From contig JAAXIC010000024.1 of NCBI GenBank assembly GCA_012270555.1, positions 1 through 64,000 on the forward strand: a stretch of DNA of 64,000 nt, written 5' to 3'. Both the position numbers and the translations under genes were made by a program. Of the stretch, positions 48,696 to 57,927 are shown in pieces. Positions within the stretch are counted from its first letter, which is position 1; each line of letters begins with the position of its first letter. The notes below the pieces were generated by a model that saw only the letters and a program-made list of their open reading frames with translations, searched no databases and was not told where the DNA came from. This stretch comes from Chloroflexota bacterium. GTDB lineage: Bacteria; Chloroflexota; UBA11872; VXOZ01.

Positions 48696-50129
48696 TTAGA
48701 CTCCCGCTAACGCCCGCGCAGCTTGGATGAGGGCTTGCACGCGCGCCTCGCTCTCCGCCTCGGCGTAGATGCGCATGATGGGCTCCGTGCCGGAAAAACG
48801 CACGCACACCCACGCGCCGCCCTGCAAGGCATAGTGAAAGCCATCCTCAGTGCGGTGGTTAACCACCGCGCCGTTCGCGAGTTTCGTCGGCTCATGCGCC
48901 TGAATACGTGCTGTGATGTTTGCGCGTTCCTCCTGCGGAAAGTCCAGGTCGAGCCGGTCGTAGTAGTGTGGTCCCACCAGGCTGAAGAGGTGTTCCACCA
49001 GTTCGGTCGGCGATTTGCCGGATTGCACCACGTAGTCCAGCAAAAGGAGTCCTGCCAGGATGCCGTCGCGCTCCGGCACGTGGCCACGAAAGGCATAGCC
49101 GCCGCTTTCCTCGCCGCCCAACAAGGCGTTGGTCTCCAGCATCTTGGGAGCCACGTATTTGAAGCCCACCGGCGTTTCGTGCACCGGCACGTCAAAATGC
49201 TCGCCGAGCCGGTTGAGCATGGAACTGGAGGTGAACGTCTTGACAATTGGCCCGCGCTGACCGCGCACTTCCAGTAGATAGAGCGCCAGCAAAGACATAA
49301 CCGTAAGCTGGTTCAGGAAGCCACCGTCTTCGTCGCACGCGCCGAGGCGGTCGGCGTCGCCATCGGTGGCGAGACCCAACTGCGCTCCCATGCGCGGCAC
49401 GAGGCCGAAGAGGGCCTGCAGGTTGCCGGGAATGGGCTCCGGGTTGTGCAGGCCGGGGAACATGGGATTGCGCTCGTTGTGGAGATCGTAGACCCGCATT
49501 GAGCCGCCTTGGAGGATATTGCTGAACCAATCATGACCGGCCCCATACATCACGTCCACGACCAGCGTACCTTCCCACGCGCGCAGACCCTCAAGATCGA
49601 GCAGCCGGCCGATGTGCGCCAGATACGCGGGAGCCGGGTTGAACCGCACGCACAGGCCCTGTTGCTCGGCTTGGGCGATGGACAGTGAACGCACGTCTGG
49701 CGGCTGCAGCGCGCCAAGGAGCTTCTCGATTTCGGCCAATTCCTCCGGCGGCGTGGCGCCGCCGTACCCGGACCGCACCTTGTACCCCTGGTAATCGAAC
49801 GGATTGTGACTCGCCGTGAGCGTAATGCCGCCACCGGCCTGCCGGTTGACGATGGCGTGGGCAAAGACCGGCGTGGGCGTCGGCGTAGTGGTAAGCGCCA
49901 CGGGAATGCCGTTGCCGGCCAGCACTTCGGCTGCTGCCGCGGCGAACATCTCGGCGTTGAAGCGGGTGTCGTAGGCGACGATAAAGCCCCGTTCCGCTTC
50001 TGCTGGATGCGCTGCCAGCCAGTATTGGGCAACCGCCTGCGTGAGCAAGCGCACGTTAGCGACAGTGTAATCGGCGCCGATGATGGCGCGCCAGCCGTCG
50101 GTGCCGAACTTGATTGGTGCTGATTCCAT
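48696..50129 (-). CDS. Phosphoglucomutase/phosphomannomutase family
   Basis: FGTDGWRAIIGADYT; ITLTASHNPFDYQGYKV; LATDGDADRLGACDEDG; RFSGTEPIMRIYAEA. Confidence 0.95.
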   Translation of the reverse strand: MESAPIKFGTDGWRAIIGADYTVANVRLLTQAVAQYWLAAHPAEAERGFIVAYDTRFNAEMFAAAAAEVLAGNGIPVALTTTPTPTPVFAHAIVNRQAGGGITLTASHNPFDYQGYKVRSGYGGATPPEELAEIEKLLGALQPPDVRSLSIAQAEQQGLCVRFNPAPAYLAHIGRLLDLEGLRAWEGTLVVDVMYGAGHDWFSNILQGGSMRVYDLHNERNPMFPGLHNPEPIPGNLQALFGLVPRMGAQLGLATDGDADRLGACDEDGGFLNQLTVMSLLALYLLEVRGQRGPIVKTFTSSSMLNRLGEHFDVPVHETPVGFKYVAPKMLETNALLGGEESGGYAFRGHVPERDGILAGLLLLDYVVQSGKSPTELVEHLFSLVGPHYYDRLDLDFPQEERANITARIQAHEPTKLANGAVVNHRTEDGFHYALQGGAWVCVRFSGTEPIMRIYAEAESEARVQALIQAARALAGV

Positions 50130-50356
50130 GCTCGCTTGGTTGCTCCTTGTCAGTGGCGGCAGTGCAATTTCCAGGGTGCTGCGATAGTGCCGGGCGAGTA
50201 CCTTTCACCTTAATGGTACACCGCTGAGGGTTCGCCCTCACCCCGTACTCGATACGGAGGTGAGGAGGTCTAGCCGTCTGCCGGCACGGGTTATGGAAAG
50301 GTCTCCCCAGGAAGAGGGAGAAATCTCGCCTACAGGATTGGGTTCTGCAAAGGTTT

Positions 50357-51073
50357 CTATAGGGAGAGCGTCTCCCCCGGTTGCATCACACAGATTTCCA
50401 AGCCGCTGATGTCCTGCGCTGCGGCGCGGAAAGCGTCCGGCGTGCCCGTGAGCAAGGGGAAGGTACCGTAGTGGCAGGGGATGACGCGCTGTACGCCGAG
50501 CAGGCGGCAGGCTTCCGCGGCATCATCTGGCCCCATGGTGAAGTGATCGCCAATCGGCAGAAGCGCCGCGTCGGGACAATAGCGGCGCCCGATCAAGGCC
50601 ATGTCGCCAAAGAGCGCCGTGTCCCCGGCCACGTAGAGCTTCAACCCATTTGAGAACGTGACCACGTAGCCGACGCTCTCGCCTGCCGGTATCAGCGTGT
50701 CGCCGTCCATGATGGTGCTGGTATGTTCGGCGTGGACCATCATCACGGCCAGGTCCGCCACGTGTATCGTGCCGCCCTTATTCATCCCCACAATGTTGGC
50801 GACGCCCTTTTGCCCCAGCCAATGCGAAATGTCTGCCGTCGTGACCACGGCCTCCGGCTCAGTGCGACGCGCTATTGGCACCGCGTCCCCCAAGTGGTCG
50901 CCGTGGCCGTGGGTGATGAGGATGACGTCTACACTATCGGGTTCCTTGAGGTCTGCGGGACACGCGGGGTTGCCCTCGAGGAATGGATCGATGAGCACAA
51001 CCTTGTCCTCCGGCGTCACGATGCTGAACGCGGCATGCCCCAGCCAGGTAACTGCTATGCTACTTGCTGCCAT
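50357..51073 (-). CDS. UPF0173-like metal-dependent hydrolase (metallo-beta-lactamase fold)
   Basis: VTWLGHAAFSIVTPEDKVVLIDPFLEGNP; LITHGHGDHLGDAV; GDHFTMGPDDAAEACRLLGVQRVIPCHYGTFP. Confidence 0.93.
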   Translation of the reverse strand: MAASSIAVTWLGHAAFSIVTPEDKVVLIDPFLEGNPACPADLKEPDSVDVILITHGHGDHLGDAVPIARRTEPEAVVTTADISHWLGQKGVANIVGMNKGGTIHVADLAVMMVHAEHTSTIMDGDTLIPAGESVGYVVTFSNGLKLYVAGDTALFGDMALIGRRYCPDAALLPIGDHFTMGPDDAAEACRLLGVQRVIPCHYGTFPLLTGTPDAFRAAAQDISGLEICVMQPGETLSL

Positions 51074-51232
51074 TGCTGCTTCCTCTCTACGCTTACTGCG
51101 CGCACGCGGCCCCTTTCCGCGCGATGATTGTGATTTCGCTTTGCGCCTGTTATAGATTTCAGGTCCACGTCCTCACTATACGGGAGCTGACAATGTTGGC
51201 AAGGCTCACGTGATCGGGCTTCTGAGAATCCT

Positions 51233-51652
51233 TCACGACGAGGCACCCCCTGTCTTGTCTCCTGCCAGCGCAGCTCCCTCCATCCGGGCAAGTCTGCGGT
51301 CGAATGTATAGAGGGGCGTAGCTCCCACCCGTTTGGCCGCTGAAAGGATCATTAGGTCTGAAAAGCCAACTCCACCCTGGCGGTATCGGTGTGCGGACGC
51401 AACCACGTCATCTGGATTCTCGACGAGGAGGCTGTCCGAAGACGTCATGTCCATCAATGCCTTTGCGACCTGGGCCCGCACGAAGCCGTAGCTTCTCTCC
51501 AGCACCCAGGCGATCTCCATCGCGACCTCCCGGCATATGAACCCTGGATCTTCAGGAGTCAGCCCATCCAGCAAGGCGCGCGCCGCCTCCGCCTGCGTAG
51601 CGTCGTCGCCGACGAGGTAGCGAATGATTACGTTCGTGTCGATGGAGGTCAT
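51233..51652 (-). CDS. PIN-domain toxin, VapC-like
   Basis: IDTNVIIRYLVGDDATQAEAARALLDGL; GFSDLMILSAAKRVGATPLYTFDRRLARM. Confidence 0.9.
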   Translation of the reverse strand: MTSIDTNVIIRYLVGDDATQAEAARALLDGLTPEDPGFICREVAMEIAWVLERSYGFVRAQVAKALMDMTSSDSLLVENPDDVVASAHRYRQGGVGFSDLMILSAAKRVGATPLYTFDRRLARMEGAALAGDKTGGASS

Positions 51653-51882
51653 CCTTCAGTGGCTCCCTCTGCGATGGCACGATCCATGTCTGCCAGACTC
51701 ACGACAGGGCCGTCGTATTTCAAGCTACGGAACAGGCGGCTGGTAGACCGGACAGGCAGTATCAACACTCCCTCATCCACGATGACGTAGCGAACCTTAT
51801 CTCCCGCCTTAACTGCCAGCGAGTCCCTGACGGCCTTGGGCAGCGTTGTCTGGCCCTTGATGGTTACGCTGGATTCGAACAT
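51649..51882 (-). CDS. AbrB/MazE-type antitoxin, VapB-like
   Basis: SSVTIKGQTTLPKAVRDSLAVKAGDKVRYVIVDEGVLIL. ATGA overlap with the toxin. Confidence 0.9.
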   Translation of the reverse strand: MFESSVTIKGQTTLPKAVRDSLAVKAGDKVRYVIVDEGVLILPVRSTSRLFRSLKYDGPVVSLADMDRAIAEGATEG

Positions 51883-51918
51883 ATGGAGTTCTCCTTTACT
51901 GCACGGGCGACTTATCCC

Positions 51919-51951
51919 TTACATTATAGGCAGAAGTAATGCCAAATGTAA
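51919..51951 (-). promoter_or_regulatory. vapBC promoter within a nested inverted-repeat operator
   Basis: TTACATT-ATA-GGCA-GAAGTAA-TGCC-A-AATGTAA. On the minus strand, -35 TTACAT (51951-51946), 17 bp spacer, -10 TATAAT (51928-51923), upstream of the antitoxin ATG at 51882. Confidence 0.7.
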
Positions 51952-52331
51952 TAAAACAAGCCTTACTATGAGCTATGCCTTGCTGTCACCTATGACACCC
52001 TTCAAATGACATATCTGCCTGTAGTCAACACAGGCACAATCCGACAGAGAACGAACAGCCAAATGGGACACCACTCGTTGGTCGCGGCTCGTCTAGCTCA
52101 GCTCCAGAAGGCCTGGCATTCTGTCAGGTGCGCACCAACCCCATTCACAGGTTCCCTCACCCTACCCAACAGGGTCTCATAGGGCACTCTGTTGTCTATC
52201 AACACGACCCGGCTTGAAATGGCCCCAAATCGGCCGCCCAAAAGTGCCTAGGTTTCCCGCTTCTATTGTGTCTTAGAGGATGCAAGCTCTGGATAAGTAC
52301 GTTGAGCACTAAAGTAGTGAGAAACTACCGC

Positions 52332-53192
52332 TTACCACACGTCGCCGAAGCGGCGGCTGATCCAACGCAAGAGAAAGAGCGCGACGAACGTGGCGAGCAC
52401 CAGCAGCGTCGCCAGGACGATGGCCGTTTGGAGATCGGATTCCAGTGCGGTCATGATCGCCAGGGGCATGGTCTGGGTGCGGCCGGTGAAGTTCCCCGCG
52501 AACATGATAGTGGCGCCAAACTCGCCCAGCGCCCGCGCCCAACTCAGCACGGCCCCGCCGACAAGCGCAGGCCAGGCCAGCGGCACGGTCACATAGCGCA
52601 ATGTTTGCCAGGTGGACGCGCCGAGCGTTACCGCAATCTCCTCCAGCTCTGGGTCTACGCGACCAAAGCCAATCTTCGCCGAGCGCACGTAGAAGGGCGC
52701 GGCGACGAATATCTGCGCCAGCACCACCGCAAGCGTCGTGAAGGCAATCTCGATGCCCAGCGGATGCAGCCACCGACCGACCACTCCCAAGCGGCCAAAG
52801 ACGAGGAGCAGGGCAACACCCACCACTACCGGCGGCAGCGCCAAGGGCACGTCGATAAGCACGTCCAGGAACCGCTTGCCGGGGAATGCGCTGCGGGCGA
52901 GTAGGTAGGCGGTAGGCGTTCCCACCAGCACAATGATGAGGAGCGAAGCCACACTCGTCAGCGCGCTCAGCCGGAGGGCACTTATCACAATGGGCTGTGT
53001 AAGCTGAGCGAAGAGGTCTCCCGTCATAACGGCGCGCACAATCAACGCCAGCAGCGGCAGTGCCACGAATATGGCGAAGAGCACCGTCGGCACCAGAAAG
53101 ATTGAACGGAGGCCGGTGTCGCTCCCTGCGGGGCGAGGGGGGATGGATTCCCGCTTGCGCGGGAATGGCGGTGGGGGCGGCGCTGAGTTCAT
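52332..53192 (-). CDS. modB: Molybdate ABC transporter permease
   Basis: TAYLLARSAFPGKRFLDVLIDVPLALPPVVVGVALLLVFG; WARALGEFGATIMFAGNFTGRTQTMPLAI. Confidence 0.93.
   Translation of the reverse strand: MNSAPPPPPFPRKRESIPPRPAGSDTGLRSIFLVPTVLFAIFVALPLLALIVRAVMTGDLFAQLTQPIVISALRLSALTSVASLLIIVLVGTPTAYLLARSAFPGKRFLDVLIDVPLALPPVVVGVALLLVFGRLGVVGRWLHPLGIEIAFTTLAVVLAQIFVAAPFYVRSAKIGFGRVDPELEEIAVTLGASTWQTLRYVTVPLAWPALVGGAVLSWARALGEFGATIMFAGNFTGRTQTMPLAIMTALESDLQTAIVLATLLVLATFVALFLLRWISRRFGDVW
53141..53171 (-). repeat. Family B dispersed repeat inside the 5' end of modB
   Basis: GGATGGATTCCCGCTTGCGCGGGAATGGCGG; encodes FPRKRESIPP on the minus strand. Confidence 0.85.
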
Positions 53193-54112
53193 GGTGACGC
53201 GTCTGCAACGAAGTCGGCGTCTACGACCAAGTCGACATCTGCGACAGTGTCGGCGTCTGCAACGAAGTCGGCTGCTTGCAACCCGGCTTGTTGCAAGATC
53301 TCCTGCGCTACCGGCGACCGCACAAAGTCAATGAAACGCTTGGCAAGCTCTTTCTCATTGGATGCCGTCAGCAACGCAATCGGATACACGGCCTCAACGT
53401 TGGCAAAGCCAGGAATCTCCAGAGTCACGATGTTGGCGGTTGACGCGGCAACGTCGCTCACATAGACGAAGCCCGCGTCCGCCTCACCAAGCGTCACCTT
53501 GGCAAGTACTTGACGAACGTTTAGTTCCTCCGAGCGGACGTTGGCGCGCACGGCTTCCTGGAAAGCGCTGCCGTACGCGGCGTCGGCGCTCAGGTTGACG
53601 AGCGCCTGTCGCGTATAGCGGCCCACGGGCACGTTCTCCTGCGCCAAGACGATGCGCACACCGGGACGGGCGAGATCGCGCACGCTGCGTAGTTTGGCGG
53701 GGTTGGCCGCGGGCAACGCCACGACGAGGCGGTTCTCAGCAAAGGAAACAGGGTCCTCAGCCAGCAGACCAGTCTCCTGCAAGCGGTCCATGTGTACGGT
53801 GTCTGCAGAGGCGAATACGTCGGCAACCGCCCCGTGCTCAAGCTGGGTGCTGAGCGCTTGCGAGCCGGCGAAATTGAAGACCACCTGAACGTCAGCATGG
53901 CGCGCCTCGAACTCCGTGCCGATGGCCGTGAACGCCTCGGTGAGCGAGGACGCGGCGTAGATGATAAGTGTCGCTCCTTGCTGAGACGCACATCCAACCA
54001 CCAAAAAGGGCATGAGCAAGAGCAACCAGAGCGACAAGAACGTTCGCCATTGTGGAGGAAAAGGAAACAGGGACTCGCAACGGCTCCAAAGCGATGTTTG
54101 TTGGTCGTGCAA
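53189..54112 (-). CDS. modA: Molybdate ABC transporter substrate-binding protein
   Basis: LIIYAASSLTEAFTAIGTEFEARHADVQVVFNFAGSQALSTQLEHGAVADVFASAD; QEILQQAGLQAADF. Stop overlaps the modB ATG (ATGA). Confidence 0.93.
   Translation of the reverse strand: MHDQQTSLWSRCESLFPFPPQWRTFLSLWLLLLMPFLVVGCASQQGATLIIYAASSLTEAFTAIGTEFEARHADVQVVFNFAGSQALSTQLEHGAVADVFASADTVHMDRLQETGLLAEDPVSFAENRLVVALPAANPAKLRSVRDLARPGVRIVLAQENVPVGRYTRQALVNLSADAAYGSAFQEAVRANVRSEELNVRQVLAKVTLGEADAGFVYVSDVAASTANIVTLEIPGFANVEAVYPIALLTASNEKELAKRFIDFVRSPVAQEILQQAGLQAADFVADADTVADVDLVVDADFVADASP
53201..53272 (-). repeat. 4 x 18 bp tandem repeat encoding the ModA C-terminal tail
   Basis: GTCTGCAACGAAGTCGGC / GTCTACGACCAAGTCGAC / ATCTGCGACAGTGTCGGC / GTCTGCAACGAAGTCGGC. 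Minus-strand peptide ADFVAD-ADTVAD-VDLVVD-ADFVAD. Confidence 0.92.
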
Positions 54113-54227
54113 GAGGCGCTCCTGAAGGAATGCTCCATTTTCTGCATCCGGCCCGTCTGGGCATTGTCTAGTAGTATAATAGTGCCAACGGTTGCAAGGT
54201 AAGGTTACCGCTTAAGGAGAATTTTGC

Positions 54228-55244
54228 TTGGCAATTGTGCTCGACGCAATGGGCGGCGACCATGCTCCGCAGGCGATCGTCGCCGGAGCGGTACAGGCCA
54301 CGCGTTCCTCCCAGTTTCCCATCGTCCTGGTCGGCCGGCAAGACATGCTGGAAGCGGAGTTGCGCAAGCACGATACCACCGGTTTGCCGCTCTCTATCCA
54401 GCACGCGCCGGACGTCATCGCTATGCACGACCACGCCACCGCCGTGCGGCAGCGTCCGGAATCTTCCATCCGCGTCGCCTGCGACCTGGTGAAGCAGGGA
54501 GAAGGACAGGCGCTGGTGAGCGCCGGCCACAGCGGGGCGACCATGGCGGCGGCGCTCATGGGGTTCGGCCGCATTGCCGGCATCAGCCGTCCGGCGCTCA
54601 TCGCGCTGATTCCCGCCCGCACCTCGCACCCGACGCTGCTCATCGACATGGGGGCGAACGCCGATTGCAAGCCGCTGCAACTCCAACAGTTCGGCCTTAT
54701 GGGTAGCATCTATGCCGAACAGGTGTATGGGGTCGAGAATCCCAAGGTCGGCCTGCTCTCCATTGGCGAGGAGCCGAGCAAGGGCAACGAACTCTCCCTG
54801 GCGGCCTACACGCTCTTGGAAGAAGCGCCGCTCAATTTCGTCGGCAACATCGAGGGCCGCCACATCCTCTCTGAGGCGGTAGACGTAGTGACGTGCGATG
54901 GGTTTACGGGAAACGTGGCCCTAAAGACCCTGGAAGGCGCCGCCGAATACATTAGCGCGCTGCTGAAGGCGGAATTGCGCGCCAGCCCGCGCACCGTGCT
55001 GGGCGCCTTGCTGGCGCGACCGGCCTTCAACCGGGTTCGCGCCCGCATGGATTACGAAGAATACGGTGGCGCGCCCCTGGTGGGACTCAATAGCGCCGTC
55101 ATCATCGCCCACGGCCGCTCCAGCGCGAAGGCCATGACAAACGCGCTGCACTTGGCCCACCGGACGGTGGCCATGGACGTCACCGGCAAGATTAACCAGC
55201 GCGTGGCGGAACTGCTGAGCGGCAGCGAGACCTCACCTGCATAG
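54228..55244 (+). CDS. plsX: Phosphate acyltransferase PlsX
   Basis: IVLDAMGGDHAPQAIVAGA; LVSAGHSGATMAAALMGFGRI; VTCDGFTGNVALKTLEG. TTG start. Confidence 0.96.
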   Translation: MAIVLDAMGGDHAPQAIVAGAVQATRSSQFPIVLVGRQDMLEAELRKHDTTGLPLSIQHAPDVIAMHDHATAVRQRPESSIRVACDLVKQGEGQALVSAGHSGATMAAALMGFGRIAGISRPALIALIPARTSHPTLLIDMGANADCKPLQLQQFGLMGSIYAEQVYGVENPKVGLLSIGEEPSKGNELSLAAYTLLEEAPLNFVGNIEGRHILSEAVDVVTCDGFTGNVALKTLEGAAEYISALLKAELRASPRTVLGALLARPAFNRVRARMDYEEYGGAPLVGLNSAVIIAHGRSSAKAMTNALHLAHRTVAMDVTGKINQRVAELLSGSETSPA

Positions 55245-55476
55245 CACGGCGGCGGTCGAGATACACTCCGCTGTCCGTTCTTCGACCCTTTGACAAGCCT
55301 GTAGTGAGCCTGTCGAAGTGCTCAGGACAGGCAAGCTCAGGACGAACGGACGGATTCTCACTCGCTACCAGACACCTGCACCCACAGAAAAGCTCAGCGT
55401 CGGTTGATTGGCGTACCGCTGCATAGTGAAGGTGATGTGCTCTCCGCCCCGAGAGCGTATCTCAGGCCCGCAAGAA

Positions 55477-56094
55477 CTACTCTCCCGCGTCACCCGCCAA
55501 TCCTCTCCAAACTACTGCGATTGTCTCCTCGATCTGTTGCCGAGAGACCGGAGCACCCAAGACGTGCCTTGCCAGCACCGACCCAACCATCGCGTGGATT
55601 GCGGCCTCGAGATCGGCGTCCTTCCGTATCTCACCCCGTGCCACACCGCGCCGCAGCACCTTCATTCCGTCATCTTTGCGGGGCCGGATGATGCGCTCGC
55701 GAAACAGCTCGAACAACTCAGGATTGCGCCGCTCCTCGACGAGCAACGCCCCCAGCATGGGCAAGAGAGGCCCTTGCTCGAACGCCACTTGGGCCTGAGC
55801 CAGCATCTCGATCATGTCGGTGCGCGCGCTGCCTGTGTCCGGCGGCGGTCCCCATGCGTCCCGCAGAGACGCCAAAGCGGCAGCGGTTAACTCCGCTTTG
55901 GATGCATAGCGCCGGTAGATGGCGGTCTTGCCGACCCCCGCCTCTGCCGCGACGCGTTCGATGGACGTGCCGGCGTAGCCCTGATCCGTGAGCACGCGGA
56001 GCGCGGCCTGCAAGATTGCCCGGTCGACCTCGGGGTCGCGCGGCCGGCCGGACTTCGCTTCGCCTTGCGCTGTTTTCTCACGGGGTGGATTCAT
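55477..56094 (-). CDS. TetR-family transcriptional regulator
   Basis: ILQAALRVLTDQGYAGTSIERVAAEAGVGKTAIYRRYASKAEL. Confidence 0.93.
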   Translation of the reverse strand: MNPPREKTAQGEAKSGRPRDPEVDRAILQAALRVLTDQGYAGTSIERVAAEAGVGKTAIYRRYASKAELTAAALASLRDAWGPPPDTGSARTDMIEMLAQAQVAFEQGPLLPMLGALLVEERRNPELFELFRERIIRPRKDDGMKVLRRGVARGEIRKDADLEAAIHAMVGSVLARHVLGAPVSRQQIEETIAVVWRGLAGDAGE

Positions 56095-57668
56095 TTTGAC
56101 GTCACCGCACCGGCATCTTGCGGGTGAGGATTCACTGCTTCAGGGGCTGCTGATTTGTCTGCAAGGTGATGACGCGGCATGAACCGCGCAATGAGAACCG
56201 CGCCCGCCAGAGCCGCGCAGGCCGAAATGAGCACCGCCAAACTGAGGGCATCGGTAAAGGCCGACCTTGCCGCGTCGAGCAACGTGCCGCCCGCATTGGC
56301 GGGCACCATTGCGGCAATTCTGGCTGCCATGCCAATCGAATCGCTGGCGGCTTCAGCAGCTTCCGGCGGCAAGCCGGCGACTGCGTCTTCCATTCTGCGG
56401 CCATACACGGTATTTATTGCCGATCCGATAACCGCCACGCCCAACGCCCCTGCCACCTGGCGTGTGACGTCGTTCATGGCAGAGGCTACCCCGGCGTTGG
56501 CCTCCGGAATCGCTCCCATTACCGCGTCGGTAGACGGCGCCATAGTGTTGCCCATGCCGATGGCAAGCACAAAGAGCGTTGTGCCAACGACCCAATACGG
56601 AGTGTCGGGCTGCCAGAACGCTAGCGACGCAAGCACAGTGGTCACCAACAGCAGGCCGAGTGTCACGACCCTGTCGGTGCCCAACTTTGCGACCAGGCGA
56701 TGGCTGTTCCCTGCCCCAATCACTACGCCCAAGGCGATCGGCACCAACCGTACGCCAGCCTCCAGCGCCGTATACCCCTGCACGAACTGCAAATACTGCG
56801 TCAGCCCGAACACCATGCCAAACATGGCAAAGAATGTGATCGCGATGGCTCCGGCTCCCGCGGAGAAGCGCAGGTTGCGAAAGAACGCAAGGTTCAGCAT
56901 CGGGTGTTCGGTCTTGATCTCCCAAATGATAAACGCGATCGCCAATAGTCCGCCAGCCGCAAAGCTCGCTAGTACAAGATTATCCGTCCAGCCGCGCGCG
57001 GGCGCCTCGATGATGGCGAACACCAGGGCAGTTATCGCGGCGATGGAGAGCACAGCGCCCAAGATATCCACCCGCACGGGATGCGGATCGCGGCTCTCAG
57101 GGATGACAAAGAGCCCGCCGGCGAGAGCAAGCACCGCGATGGGGATATTGATCAAGAAGATGGACCCCCACCAGAAGTTCTCGAGGAGAAGGCCCCCGGT
57201 CAAGGGGCCAAGGCCGATGCCCATGCCGGCTACGCCTGCCCAGATGCTTATCGCCCGGCCGCGCTCCTCTCTGGGAAACACATCGATGAGAATGGATAGC
57301 GTGGACGGCATGATGAGCGCGCCACCCACGCCCATGATTGCCCGCGCGGCAATGAGCTGTTCAACGGACTCGGCATAGGCCGCAAAGAGACTCGAAGCGC
57401 CAAATACGATGAGGCCAAGCTGCAGCGCGCGCTTACGGCCAAAGCGGTCGCCCAGCGACCCCATCGTGAGCAGCAAACCGGCAAACACGAGGATGTACGC
57501 ATCTACCATCCACTGCAATTCTGTCGCCGCCGCATCGAATTCGCGCTGCAAGGTGGGGAGCGCAACGTTGAGAATGGTGTTGTCCAAGCCGATGATGAGC
57601 AGGCTCATGGCGAGTAAGCCGAGTATCCACCAACGTCTCTGGTACGTACTCGAGCTTCGATCACGCAT
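56091..57668 (-). CDS. DHA2-type MFS drug exporter
   Basis: LDNTILNVALPTLQREFDA; GSLGDRFGRKRAL. ATGA overlap with the tetR start. Confidence 0.94.
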   Translation of the reverse strand: MRDRSSSTYQRRWWILGLLAMSLLIIGLDNTILNVALPTLQREFDAAATELQWMVDAYILVFAGLLLTMGSLGDRFGRKRALQLGLIVFGASSLFAAYAESVEQLIAARAIMGVGGALIMPSTLSILIDVFPREERGRAISIWAGVAGMGIGLGPLTGGLLLENFWWGSIFLINIPIAVLALAGGLFVIPESRDPHPVRVDILGAVLSIAAITALVFAIIEAPARGWTDNLVLASFAAGGLLAIAFIIWEIKTEHPMLNLAFFRNLRFSAGAGAIAITFFAMFGMVFGLTQYLQFVQGYTALEAGVRLVPIALGVVIGAGNSHRLVAKLGTDRVVTLGLLLVTTVLASLAFWQPDTPYWVVGTTLFVLAIGMGNTMAPSTDAVMGAIPEANAGVASAMNDVTRQVAGALGVAVIGSAINTVYGRRMEDAVAGLPPEAAEAASDSIGMAARIAAMVPANAGGTLLDAARSAFTDALSLAVLISACAALAGAVLIARFMPRHHLADKSAAPEAVNPHPQDAGAVTSK

Positions 57669-57927
57669 GGGACACCTCCTAGATACTATACGCTACGGTA
57701 CCGTAACTATATTCTAGATCGGCTGATCCACTCTGTCAAGCGAGCGTCCAGAAGGCCCGGCATCCTGTCCGGTCCAAGAAGGTGACAGCCACCGCAGACC
57801 CAGACGGAAAAGAGTCCGAGTTGCATGAGAAGAGGTTGTCAGCGACGAGTCTACCTGGGGTCACGCTCCTGAGGATTAGCGCGCGGCAAGGCTGAGGGTG
57901 CCATCCCCAGCGGTGTCCGGTCGACCT

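Noticed and set aside
53201-53272. Possible CRISPR-like array
   Set aside because: 18 bp contiguous units without spacers, in frame within modA; a coding minisatellite, with no cas genes nearby.
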